A stretch of DNA of 9,895 nt from Anaerolineales bacterium (lineage in GTDB: Bacteria; Chloroflexota; Anaerolineae; Anaerolineales; Villigracilaceae): positions 1 through 9,895 of the forward strand of contig JADGQD010000063.1 of assembly GCA_017882065.1 (NCBI GenBank), read 5' to 3'. How positions within the stretch are numbered: the first letter of the stretch is position 1; every line of letters starts with the position of its first letter. The notes below the pieces were generated by a model, which ran no database searches, was not told where the DNA came from, and was given only the letters and a program-made list of their open reading frames with translations. The translations under genes were made by a program, and so were the position numbers. This document shows, in pieces, positions 1-6,136 of the stretch.

Positions 1-456
1 AAATGCGGGAAACCGATTTGCGCCAATTGCGCTGTCCGCACGCCCACCGGCTACCGCTGCAAGGAATGCGTGCGCGGCCAGCAGAAGATCTTCGAAACTG
101 CCGAATGGGTCGATTACGCCCTGGGGTTTATCACGGCGGGCATCCTGGGCTTTCTGGCCAGCCTCTTGGCCAGTCTCGTCAGTGGTCTGAGCTTCATTGG
201 CTGGATTCTGATTGTAATCGGGGCTCCCACTGCTGGAATGGTCATCGCCGAAGGGGTACGCCTGGTAACCCGCAAACACCGCTCGCGTGCCCTTTTCATC
301 ACGATTGCCGCTGCTGTGGTCTTGAGCGCTCTGCCTGTCATTATTCTCCACTTGCTTGCACTGGATATCTTTACTCTCATCTTCCAGGGCATTTACCTGT
401 TCATAGCCACGCCGATTATCTACACCCGCCTGTCTGGCATTCAGTTGACGAGATGA
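1..456 (+). CDS. B-box-type zinc-finger membrane protein, 5' end missing
   Basis: The frame is open from base 1 to a TGA at 454-456, giving the last 151 residues of a protein whose start lies outside the window. The fragment begins with a cysteine cluster, C2-x4-C7-x2-C10-x9-C20-x2-C23, with the text CGKPICANCAVRTPTGYRC. This matches the second half of the B-box-like zinc fingers found at the N-terminus of many bacterial membrane proteins. About four hydrophobic stretches follow (fragment residues about 37-57, 60-82, 97-120 and 120-142), so the protein is probably an integral membrane protein with a cytoplasmic zinc finger. A GTG at 70 could be mistaken for the start, but it would cut off the zinc finger. 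recN starts one base after the stop, so the two are probably co-transcribed. The specific function is not known. Confidence 0.8.
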   Translation, partial: KCGKPICANCAVRTPTGYRCKECVRGQQKIFETAEWVDYALGFITAGILGFLASLLASLVSGLSFIGWILIVIGAPTAGMVIAEGVRLVTRKHRSRALFITIAAAVVLSALPVIILHLLALDIFTLIFQGIYLFIATPIIYTRLSGIQLTR

Positions 457-457
457 C

Positions 458-2203
458 ATGCTGACCGAGCTCCGCATCCAAAACTTTGCCATCATTGACC
501 ACCTCGAGCTGGAATTTGGGCCGGGGTTGATGGTCTTCACCGGCGAGACCGGCGCGGGCAAGTCCATCATCATGGACGCCCTGGACATGCTCCTCGGCGG
601 ACGCACCGATGCCACTGCCATCCGCAGCGATGCGGACCTGGCGCGTGTGGAGGCCACCTTCAAGTTATCCGGCCCGGAACGGGTCGCCGCACACGAGATC
701 CTGAAACGCGAGGATTTGCTCGACGAACAGAACTACGTCACCCTGACGCGTGAAGTCCGCCGTGAGGGACGCAGCCTGGCCCGCATCAATGGCCGGACCA
801 TCAGCCTGTCGCTGTTGAAAGAACTGGGCGAATTGCTGGTGGACATCCATGGCCAGACTGAACATCTCTCGTTGCTCAACGTCCACGCCCACCTCGGTCT
901 GCTCGACCGTTACGCCAACGTAGAGTCCTTGCTGGCAGCCTACCGCAAAACCTACCAGAACTTGCTCGACATCCGCCGCGAACTGGAGGGTTTACGCGAA
1001 GCCCAGCTTGACGCTGAACGCCGCACCGAAATGCTCACCTTCCAGGCCGGGGAGATCGAGGCCGCCATACTCAAACCCGGCGAGGACGAAGACCTGCGCA
1101 AAGAGCGTGACCGGCTGGCAAATGCGGAGTCGCTCACCAACCTGGCTCAGCAGGCCCTCACCGTCCTGGACGAGGGCACCTCGGAATCCCCCGCCTCCAC
1201 AGACCTGATCGGACAGGCAGTCCAATCGCTGACGAAACTTGCCCAGATTGACGGGACGCAGAACGCTCTGGCGGAACAGTCCGTCACGCTGGAAGAAACC
1301 CTGGCCGACCTGGCACGCGGCCTGCGCAATTACCTCGAGACTATCGAGTTCAACCCTAAACGGCTGGAGGAAGTCGAAGAGCGTCTCGACCTGATCCGCC
1401 GCCTGGAACGTAAATATGGCGGCACCATCGAGTCCACCATCGCCTTCGCCGCCGACTCCCGCAAACAACTCGCTACCATCACCACCGCCGCCGGGCGCAT
1501 CGGCGAACTGGAAACCGCCGAATCTGCCGCGCTGGCAAAACTCTCCGAACAGGCCCTCGGACTCTCGCAGAAGCGCAAGGAATCTGCCGAACAGATGAGC
1601 AAGTCCATCGAGGCCGAACTGGGTGACTTGCGCATGGCCGCCGCCCGCTTCGCCGTGGATTTCCAGACGAAGCCCGCCGCGGATGGCCTCCCCCTGCCAG
1701 ATGGCACCCGCGTTGCTTTTGACGGAAATGGCCTGGATAAAGTCGAATTCCTGGTCGCACCGAACCCGGGTGAGGGTCTGAAACCGCTTGCCAGGATCGC
1801 CTCCGGCGGCGAGACCTCCCGCCTGATGCTGGCGCTGAAAAACGTGCTGGCGCGCGCCGACCAGGTCCCCACGCTCATTTTCGACGAAATTGACCAGGGC
1901 ATCGGCGGTCGCGTCGGCGGGACGGTCGGCGAAAAACTCTGGCATCTCGGCCGCGCCCACCAGGTATTTGTCATCACCCACCTGCCGCAACTGGCCGTCT
2001 TCGGCGACCAGCACTTCCAGGTGCAGAAGGTCATCGAGCAAAACCGCACGCTGACCAGAGTTGCCAAACTGACCGGCGAACCCCGCACTCTCGAACTGGC
2101 GCAGATGCTCGGCGCCGTGACTGAAGGCACCCTCCGTTCAGCCCATGATATCCTGCAAAGCGCCCAAACATTCAAGACCGGTAAAAAAGCCGCTGCCAAT
2201 TAG
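458..2203 (+). CDS. recN: DNA repair ATPase RecN
   Basis: RecN is an SMC-like ATPase that acts early in recombinational repair of double-strand breaks in the cytoplasm. The 581-residue protein is slightly longer than typical members (about 550-575). Visible parts, in order: the canonical N-terminus MLTELRIQNFAIID; Walker A GETGAGKS at 29-36; the DIHGQTEH segment at 129-136; a long charged coiled-coil region at roughly 155-390, including the family-typical FNPKRLEEVEERL at 298-310; the ABC signature ASGGETSR at 448-455; Walker B TLIFDEID at 472-479; and the ITHLPQLA switch region at 506-513. All ATPase motifs are intact. The ATG at 458 is chosen because the conserved N-terminus begins there. 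It follows the upstream stop by one base, which suggests translational coupling. No clear terminator is seen after the TAG at 2201-2203. Confidence 0.97.
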   Translation: MLTELRIQNFAIIDHLELEFGPGLMVFTGETGAGKSIIMDALDMLLGGRTDATAIRSDADLARVEATFKLSGPERVAAHEILKREDLLDEQNYVTLTREVRREGRSLARINGRTISLSLLKELGELLVDIHGQTEHLSLLNVHAHLGLLDRYANVESLLAAYRKTYQNLLDIRRELEGLREAQLDAERRTEMLTFQAGEIEAAILKPGEDEDLRKERDRLANAESLTNLAQQALTVLDEGTSESPASTDLIGQAVQSLTKLAQIDGTQNALAEQSVTLEETLADLARGLRNYLETIEFNPKRLEEVEERLDLIRRLERKYGGTIESTIAFAADSRKQLATITTAAGRIGELETAESAALAKLSEQALGLSQKRKESAEQMSKSIEAELGDLRMAAARFAVDFQTKPAADGLPLPDGTRVAFDGNGLDKVEFLVAPNPGEGLKPLARIASGGETSRLMLALKNVLARADQVPTLIFDEIDQGIGGRVGGTVGEKLWHLGRAHQVFVITHLPQLAVFGDQHFQVQKVIEQNRTLTRVAKLTGEPRTLELAQMLGAVTEGTLRSAHDILQSAQTFKTGKKAAAN

Positions 2204-2238
2204 CGAAACGCACCTCTGTCAGCCCCCTATAGAAATGC

Positions 2239-2339
2239 GGTAGTCCCGGTTTCTGCACGGGGCGGTAGTCCCGGTTTCTGCGGTAGTCCCGGTTTCTGCA
2301 CGGGGCACGGGGCACGGGGTACGGGGCATGGGACATGGT
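2239..2339 (+). repeat. Composite repeat, locus 1: three cores plus G-rich heptads
   Basis: Three near-identical 18-bp cores, GGTAGTCCCGGTTTCTGC, start at 2239, 2264 and 2282. The first and third are followed by ACGGGG. After the third core the heptad ACGGGGC recurs about five times, with drift, up to 2339. The locus lies 35 bases after the recN stop and is the largest of the six loci of this family. It is intergenic and has no coding potential of its own. Confidence 0.9.
2302..2326 (+). other. Potential G-quadruplex motif
   Basis: Four GGGG runs (2302-2305, 2309-2312, 2316-2319, 2323-2326) are separated by three-base loops CAC, CAC and TAC. This satisfies the classical quadruplex pattern and is made by the heptad part of the locus 1 repeat. 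On RNA it would lie in the 3' region of the recN transcript. Whether it folds is not shown by the sequence. Confidence 0.6.
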
Positions 2340-2362
2340 ACACAGTTTTCACAAAGTCGGGG

Positions 2363-2406
2363 TTTGGGGTGTTGGCGGGTGGTAAACCGCCCGCCAACAC
2401 CCCAAA
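2363..2406. other. 44-base hairpin, 20-bp stem with TAAA loop
   Basis: The left arm 2363-2382 pairs with 2387-2406 over 20 base pairs with a single G-T wobble and a TAAA loop. The arm begins TTTGGGGTGTTGGCGGG and its exact complement follows the loop. The bases after the hairpin are AAAATCTTCTTCT, which is not a proper T-run, so it is not called a standard terminator. It is the strongest hairpin in the window. Confidence 0.8.
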
Positions 2407-2418
2407 ATCTTCTTCTAG

Positions 2419-2518
2419 CCGAGGCGGCTTCAAGCCGCCATCGGCAGTTTCGGCGCCGCGAGGCGCCGAAGCCCCCGCCCTGGGGCGGGGGTCACATCGT
2501 CCCGGTGTCGTTCCGGGA
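2419..2518. other. Cluster of four further hairpins
   Basis: The pairs are: CCGA plus GGCGGC around TTCAA (2419-2444, one bulged A); TTCGGCGCC/GGCGCCGAA around a GCGA tetraloop (2449-2470, 9 bp perfect); CCCCCGCCC/GGGCGGGGG (2472-2491, 9 bp); and TCCCGG/CCGGGA (2500-2518, 6 bp). The second and third are one base apart and could stack. Confidence 0.75.
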
Positions 2519-2555
2519 GGGGTGGGGGTTACCAGGCTTTCGTACTTTGTGAAAG

Positions 2556-2579
2556 CCCTGAACATGGTAAATGTCAGGG
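2556..2579. other. Hairpin next to the S1 gene promoter
   Basis: CCCTGA (2556-2561) pairs with TCAGGG (2574-2579), and the inner CAT/ATG extends the stem past one bulged A. The arm ends directly before the -35 box, so it could be an operator or the end of the upstream structured module. No T-run follows. Confidence 0.5.
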
Positions 2580-2608
2580 TTGTCAACTAGTCCATTCGAC
2601 TGTATAAT
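2580..2608 (+). promoter_or_regulatory. Sigma-70-type promoter for the S1-domain gene
   Basis: The -35 box TTGTCA (2580-2585) and the -10 box TATAAT (2603-2608) are separated by exactly 17 bases. Transcription would begin near 2615. A GGAG ribosome binding site at 2627-2630 lies 11 bases before the ATG at 2642. Confidence 0.85.
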
Positions 2609-2641
2609 TCCTTTATCTTATCCGCCGGAGTTTCTAACAAT

Positions 2642-4324
2642 ATGGAACAAAATGACGCCCTTCTCGGGCAGGGGGTTGCGCCCGAGAGCAATCTTCCCGC
2701 CGAAGTAGTCCCGGTTCCAACACAGGACGACGACACAAACAACAATCTTACCAACATGGAAACCCTCCTTGACCAGGAGGGCATGTCCTTGGATTTTCCC
2801 CTACCCGGTGAAATCCGTACCGGAGTAGTCGCCAGCATCAGCCAGTCGCAAATCCTGGTCAGTGTTGGCGCGAAATCGGAAGGTGTGATCACTGGCCGCG
2901 AACTGGAAGCCATCCCGGCTGAAGAACGCGCCGCACTGCAACTGGGCCAGGAGATCACGGTCTATGTGTTGTCCGCCGAAGATTCCAGTGGGAATGTTGT
3001 CCTTTCTTACACCCGCGCCCAGGAACAAATAGGCTGGGCCGAAGTCGAGAAGATGCTTGAAGAAGGCAGCGCTTATGATGGCAAGGTTGACGGCTTCAAC
3101 AAAGGTGGCATTATCGTCTCCGTGTTTGGCCTGCGCGGATTCGTGCCTGCCTCGCAGCTGGGCATCTCCCGCCGCATGGCCGTCACCGGCGACACCCCGG
3201 ACGCGCGTTATGCCAAAATGATTGGCGAGGCGATCACCGTCCGCGTGATCGAAGTGGACCGCAAGCGCCGCCGCCTGATTCTCTCCGAACGCGCCGCTTC
3301 CAGCGAGACCCGCCAGTCCATCAAAGAGCGCGTCATTGAATCGCTAAAAGAGGGCGAGGTATACGCCGGTAAAGTCACCAGCCTGGCTGATTTCGGCGCT
3401 TTCGTCAATGTCAACGGTGCCGATGGCCTGGTGCACCTGTCCGAGATCTCCTGGGAACGCGTCCAGCACCCCTCCGAGGTGCTTGAAGTGGGCCAGGAAG
3501 TGCAAGTCAAGATCATCAACATTGACCGCGAAAAGAAGCGCATCGGCCTGTCCATCCGCGCCCTGCAGAACGACCCCTGGCAGAGCAAGGCGGACAAATT
3601 CAAAGTCGGCCAATTGGTCGAAGGTATCATCACCCGCCTGACCAAATTCGGCGCTTTTGCCCGTCTGGAGGGTGACCTGGAAGGCTTGATCCACATCTCC
3701 GAGATTAGCGAGAATCGCATCGAGCATCCCAAGGAAGCCGGCCTGCATGACGGCAGTGTCGTCACGCTGCGCATCATCCGCATTGACCCCGACCAGCGCC
3801 GTATCGGCTTGAGCCTGCGCAAGGTCGACTCGGGTGCTTACAAAGACCTCGACCTGAAACAGATTGATCTCGAAGGCGTCAACCTGGAACTGGCGAACAA
3901 AGATCCCGACGTGGTAGTCCCGGGTCCAGCGAATCAGTCCCGGTTCTCGCATATCATCCCGAATCTCGTACGGGACGGGGCCCAGGACCAGAAACAGGTT
4001 GATCTGGAAAGCGCCAACCCGGAACTGGCAAACGACAAGCACTCCAAGGACGAGGAAGCCCCCAAAGATGAGGAAGCTCCCAAGGACGAGGAAACTCCCA
4101 AGGACGAGGAAACTCCCAAAGACGAGGAAGCCCCCAAGGAAAAGGAAGCTCCCAAAGACGAGGAAGCCCCCAAAGCCAAGAAAGCTCCTAAAGACGAGGA
4201 AGCCCCTAAAGCCAAGAAAGCTCCCAAGGAAAAGGAAGCTCCCAAAGCCAAGAAAGCCCCCAAAGCCAAGAAAGCTCCCAAGGACAAGGAAGCCCCCAAA
4301 GACGAGGAAGCCCCCAAAGAGTAG
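2642..4324 (+). CDS. rpsA: Four-domain S1 RNA-binding protein (ribosomal protein S1 type) with charged repeat tail
   Basis: This is a predicted RNA-binding translation protein of the ribosomal S1 family. The 560 residues hold four S1 (OB-fold) domains at about 56-126, 142-217, 238-306 and 323-394. The last two carry the classic FGAFV/FGAFA and GLVHLSEIS/GLIHISEIS motifs. The core of about 400 residues is the usual size for four-domain S1 proteins. The rest is an unusual extension: a linker with a duplicated segment (residues 405-418 and 450-463) and a tail of 14 six-residue units of the APKDEE type (469-560). Two copies of the dispersed repeat are translated in frame, as VVPVP near residues 22-26 and as VVVPGPANQSRFSH near 424-437. 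Both sit in probably disordered segments. A consensus promoter and GGAG site support the start. A terminator-like hairpin follows. The symbol rpsA rests on domain content; a general S1-domain protein is the alternative. Confidence 0.9.
   Translation: MEQNDALLGQGVAPESNLPAEVVPVPTQDDDTNNNLTNMETLLDQEGMSLDFPLPGEIRTGVVASISQSQILVSVGAKSEGVITGRELEAIPAEERAALQLGQEITVYVLSAEDSSGNVVLSYTRAQEQIGWAEVEKMLEEGSAYDGKVDGFNKGGIIVSVFGLRGFVPASQLGISRRMAVTGDTPDARYAKMIGEAITVRVIEVDRKRRRLILSERAASSETRQSIKERVIESLKEGEVYAGKVTSLADFGAFVNVNGADGLVHLSEISWERVQHPSEVLEVGQEVQVKIINIDREKKRIGLSIRALQNDPWQSKADKFKVGQLVEGIITRLTKFGAFARLEGDLEGLIHISEISENRIEHPKEAGLHDGSVVTLRIIRIDPDQRRIGLSLRKVDSGAYKDLDLKQIDLEGVNLELANKDPDVVVPGPANQSRFSHIIPNLVRDGAQDQKQVDLESANPELANDKHSKDEEAPKDEEAPKDEETPKDEETPKDEEAPKEKEAPKDEEAPKAKKAPKDEEAPKAKKAPKEKEAPKAKKAPKAKKAPKDKEAPKDEEAPKE
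2704..2726 (+). repeat. Composite repeat, locus 2 (single core, in frame)
   Basis: AGTAGTCCCGGTTCCAACAC matches the core over its first 15 bases. It has a degenerate continuation (ACAGGAC) where other copies have the G-rich tract. It is translated as VVPVP in the acidic N-terminal region of the S1 protein, before the first S1 domain. Confidence 0.75.
3856..4032 (+). repeat. Diverged direct duplication flanking repeat locus 3
   Basis: The segments 3856-3897 and 3991-4032 match at all but about 7 of 42 bases and lie 135 bases (45 codons) apart. They encode KQIDLEGVNLELAN and KQVDLESANPELAN. The stretch between them is mainly repeat locus 3. The duplication keeps the frame. Confidence 0.8.
3913..3982 (+). 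repeat. Composite repeat, locus 3 (two cores and a degenerate third, in frame)
   Basis: Cores begin at 3915 (TAGTCCCGGGTCCAGCGAAT) and 3935 (CAGTCCCGGTTCTCGC), the exact 20-base period also seen at loci 5 and 6. A weaker third unit starts at 3954 (TCATCCCGAATCTCG) and leads into ACGGGACGGGGC, the G-rich tail. It is translated in the linker of the S1 protein. Confidence 0.8.
4046..4321 (+). repeat. 18-base tandem repeat encoding APKDEE-type units
   Basis: After an initial KDEE there are 14 six-residue units and a partial APKE. The units come in three charge types: acidic KDEE, neutral KEKE or KDKE, and basic KAKK. The first four full units are all acidic, and basic units appear from the seventh on. 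Strong similarity between units at DNA level suggests growth by slippage or unequal recombination. The resulting tail should be disordered and rich in both charges. Confidence 0.9.
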
Positions 4325-4331
4325 GAAAGAG

Positions 4332-4362
4332 AAACCCGGTTTCTTCCTGAGACCGGGTTTTT
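4332..4362 (+). terminator. Hairpin terminator after the S1 gene, abutting the next start
   Basis: AAACCCGGT (4332-4340) pairs with ACCGGGTTT (4352-4360) around an 11-base loop, followed by a short T tract that overlaps the arm (4358-4362). It lies 7 bases after the S1 stop and ends 8 bases before the ATG at 4371, so it might instead act on the downstream gene. Its arm shares CCCGGTTTCT with the locus 1 repeat cores. Confidence 0.7.
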
Positions 4363-4370
4363 GAATTGCC

Positions 4371-5462
4371 ATGCTCCCCCTCATCGTAGACGCCCACGAA
4401 GATATTGCCTACAACATCCTGAACTTCGGACGGGACTATACCCGTGCCGCCGTTGAAACGCGCCGCCTCGAATACGAGAGCGGTTCGGCGGCCCCTGAAC
4501 ACAACGGCGAGACACTGCTTGGCTGGCCCGATTACCAGCGCGGGCGCGTGGCTGTCGTCTTCAGCACCCTGTTCGTCACGCCCATCCGCCGCAGGACCGG
4601 CGAGTGGGACAAACAGGCCTATGCAGATTTCGACCAGGCTCATCGTCTTTACCGCACCCAACTGGATGCTTATCACAAGCTGGAGGACGACCACCCCGAC
4701 CATTTCCGTCTCATCGCTTCACGCGCGGACCTGGAAACTGTCCTGACCCATTGGGCCGATTCCAAGGCTGAAAGCCATCCCGTCGGCCTTGTGCCTTTGA
4801 TGGAAGGAGCGGAGGGTGTGCGCACCCCGTCCGAACTGGACGAGTGGTGGGAGTGGGGCGTGCGGGTCATCGGCCCGGCCTGGGCCGGCACTCGCTTCTG
4901 TGGCGGCACGCGGGAACCGGGACCGCTCACCGATGAAGGGCGCCTCCTGCTCAAGGCAATGGCAGACATCGGGTTCACTCTTGACCTGAGTCACATGGAC
5001 GAACTGTCGGCGCGGCAGGCTCTCGATCTGTATCCCGGTCCCATTATCGCCAGCCATGCCAACGCTGCCGCGCTCGTACCCGGCTACGACGGGAACCGCC
5101 TGCTGCGGGACGATGTCATCCAGGGCATTCTCGAACGTGACGGAATCATTGGCGTGGTGCCGTTCTGCAGGTTCCTGACCTTCGAATGGAAATTTGGCGA
5201 CCCGCGTGACTGCATTACGCTCGAAACGCTGGCCGCGCATGTGGACCGTATCTGCCAGATGGCCGGGGATGCCCGGCACGTGGGTCTGGGCAGCGACTTT
5301 GACGGCGGCTTCGGTCTGTCCTCCGTGCCTGCCGGGGTGGATACGATTGCCGACCTGCAGAAACTCGGTCCCATTCTGGCGGCGAAAGGGTATAATGACG
5401 AGCAGGTCGCGGCGGTTCTGGGGAAGAACTGGTTGCGCCATCTCCAGACATTCTTGCCATGA
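4371..5462 (+). CDS. Membrane-dipeptidase-family zinc peptidase (M19)
   Basis: The 363 residues match the peptidase M19 (renal dipeptidase) family, which hydrolyses dipeptides, including some with a D-residue, at a two-zinc centre. The expected metal ligands are all visible: H9 and D11 in VDAHED, the bridging E145 in PLMEGAEG, H208 in DLSHMDE, H229 in IASHAN, and D309 in GSDFDGG. The length is within the family range. There is no signal peptide, so the enzyme is probably cytoplasmic. The ATG at 4371 is the only sensible start because H9 lies so close to it, yet no Shine-Dalgarno is seen and a hairpin ends 8 bases upstream. The stop overlaps the next start as ATGA, suggesting coupled translation. 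The natural substrate cannot be told. Confidence 0.93.
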   Translation: MLPLIVDAHEDIAYNILNFGRDYTRAAVETRRLEYESGSAAPEHNGETLLGWPDYQRGRVAVVFSTLFVTPIRRRTGEWDKQAYADFDQAHRLYRTQLDAYHKLEDDHPDHFRLIASRADLETVLTHWADSKAESHPVGLVPLMEGAEGVRTPSELDEWWEWGVRVIGPAWAGTRFCGGTREPGPLTDEGRLLLKAMADIGFTLDLSHMDELSARQALDLYPGPIIASHANAAALVPGYDGNRLLRDDVIQGILERDGIIGVVPFCRFLTFEWKFGDPRDCITLETLAAHVDRICQMAGDARHVGLGSDFDGGFGLSSVPAGVDTIADLQKLGPILAAKGYNDEQVAAVLGKNWLRHLQTFLP

Positions 5463-5944
5463 CAACTCCTGATAAACCATTCCCGTCCCCCAATACTTCT
5501 CCTGAAGGTATTCCCTCGCGGCTGCGCGTCCGCTTTGGACTGCTGTTGACATTATTCGGCCTGCTCGTTTTTCTGATTGGCGCCCGCCCGGCACTCTTTG
5601 GTCTGGATCGCAGTCCGGTGGTCGGGTTTGTGCAGATCATGGTCTTTCTGGTGGGGTTGGCAATTGTCTGCATCGGCGGGTACATCGGCTTGATGTCCTT
5701 CTGGAGAAACGGCGATCGCACCATCGCCGCCGACATCGGTTCGCGCCTGGTCGTGACCGGGTACGTGGTGGCCGTTTTCTCCGGCATGGCGGATGTATTT
5801 GGGTTTGGCACGCGGGCGCCACCGCTAATTCCGTTCTTTGGCCCCTGGCAGGCAACCGGGGTGCAGATTGGCGAGGTGCTGATTACGATTGGATTCTTGT
5901 TATTGATTCCAATTCAAAGGCGAAAGAAAACGGAAGATAAATGA
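5459..5944 (+). CDS. Small four-helix membrane protein of unknown function
   Basis: This 161-residue protein has a proline-rich cytoplasmic-looking N-terminus (1-24) and four probable membrane helices at about 26-44, 54-79, 95-116 and 134-152. It ends in a basic and acidic tail, QRRKKTEDK. The ATG overlaps the dipeptidase stop (ATGA at 5459-5462) and has no clear Shine-Dalgarno of its own, so it is probably translated by coupling. A strong hairpin terminator at 5968-5997 follows the TAA. I do not recognise the family. Position in a two-gene unit with an M19 peptidase is the only hint, and it does not define a role. Confidence 0.8.
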   Translation: MTTPDKPFPSPNTSPEGIPSRLRVRFGLLLTLFGLLVFLIGARPALFGLDRSPVVGFVQIMVFLVGLAIVCIGGYIGLMSFWRNGDRTIAADIGSRLVVTGYVVAVFSGMADVFGFGTRAPPLIPFFGPWQATGVQIGEVLITIGFLLLIPIQRRKKTEDK

Positions 5945-5947
5945 GAA

Positions 5948-5965
5948 ATGGGGGCTCCAGTTTTA
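5948..5965 (-). other. Short tRNA-Glu-like remnant
   Basis: ATGGGGGCT (5948-5956) repeats the tRNA-Glu 5' end (6068-6076), and CTCCAGTTTTA (5955-5965) repeats its T-arm side (6023-6033). The two pieces are fused in an order that could come from deletion between tandem tRNA copies. The matches are only 9 and 11 bases, so chance is possible. Confidence 0.35.
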
Positions 5966-5967
5966 AC

Positions 5968-5997
5968 AAAAAAACCACCTGTCTGGGTGGTTTTTTT
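5968..5997. terminator. Bidirectional rho-independent terminator
   Basis: AAAAAAACCACC (5968-5979) pairs perfectly with GGTGGTTTTTTT (5986-5997) around the loop TGTCTG. Seven T residues follow the GC part on both strands. It can therefore end the plus-strand membrane protein transcript and the minus-strand tRNA transcript. Confidence 0.9.
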
Positions 5998-6002
5998 CAC
6001 TG

Positions 6003-6075
6003 TGCCCCCGTGGAGATTCGAACTCCAGTTTTAGCCTTGAAAGGGCCACGTCCTGGTCCACTAGACGATGGGGGC
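6003..6075 (-). tRNA. tRNA-Glu (anticodon UUC)
   Basis: The minus strand folds as a 73-base tRNA without an encoded CCA. The parts are: acceptor GCCCCCA with CGGGGGC; D arm GTCT/GGAC; anticodon stem TGGCC/GGCTA with loop CTTTCAA, giving anticodon TTC; T arm TGGAG-TTCGAAT-CTCCA; discriminator A. The D and T arms closely follow the bacterial tRNA-Glu pattern. The seventh acceptor pair would be A-C, a mismatch. It has its own promoter and terminator, so it appears monocistronic. Confidence 0.95.
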
Positions 6076-6099
6076 TTGTTCGAAGGGCAGAGCGGCAGG

Positions 6100-6128
6100 A
6101 TTTTACCATCCCCTCCCGTACCGGTCAA
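6100..6128 (-). promoter_or_regulatory. Promoter of the tRNA-Glu gene
   Basis: On the minus strand, TTGACC (6128-6123) and TAAAAT (6105-6100) are separated by exactly 17 bases. Transcription would begin near 6093, about 18 bases before the mature tRNA 5' end. Confidence 0.8.
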
Positions 6129-6136
6129 GCAATTGA

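Larger units (their letters stand above)
2347..2554. repeat. Hairpin-rich module bounded by an 11-bp inverted repeat
   Basis: The ends TTTCACAAAGT (2347-2357) and ACTTTGTGAAA (2544-2554) are perfect inverted repeats. Between them lie five hairpins: 2363-2406, 2419-2444, 2449-2470, 2472-2491 and 2500-2518. An 8-bp direct repeat, ACATGGTA, flanks the module at 2333-2340 and 2562-2569 but is not directly adjacent, so it is weak evidence for a target duplication. The layout fits a non-autonomous MITE/REP-like element, or a structured RNA with a closing stem and several arms. No protein in the interval looks real. Confidence 0.65.

Noticed and set aside
3..464. Plus-strand ORF in another frame at the left edge
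   Set aside because: The frame starting at base 1 gives a zinc finger plus membrane helices. This one gives no recognisable protein and would run into recN.
992..2041. Long minus-strand ORF (349 codons) across recN
   Set aside because: It lies antisense to a full RecN with every ATPase motif intact. Its text has no recognisable domain and reflects codon bias of the true gene.
2239..2339. Possible CRISPR array
   Set aside because: The cores are 18-20 bases, directly adjacent or 7 bases apart, with no unique spacers of usual size and no cas genes.
2333..2569. ACATGGTA direct repeats as target-site duplication of the hairpin module
   Set aside because: The copies lie several bases outside the inverted repeats, and an 8-base match in this span is not unlikely by chance. 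Mentioned only as weak support.
2227..2586. Minus-strand 119-codon ORF in the intergenic region
   Set aside because: Its translation is only the repeat array and hairpins read in one frame, with no ribosome binding site.
3344..4384. Minus-strand ORF rich in GFLVFGSFL repeats opposite the S1 tail
   Set aside because: The repeat is only the antisense reading of the 18-base tandem units. The plus-strand gene has S1 domains, promoter and ribosome binding site.
4912..4925. GGAACCGGGAC in the dipeptidase gene, an 11-base match to the reverse of the repeat core
   Set aside because: It encodes TREPGPLT, which looks like native M19 sequence. There is no second core or G-rich tail, so a chance match is more likely.
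4719..5594. Minus-strand ORF (291 codons) opposite the dipeptidase
   Set aside because: It is antisense to an M19 peptidase with all metal ligands. No domain or start signal supports it.
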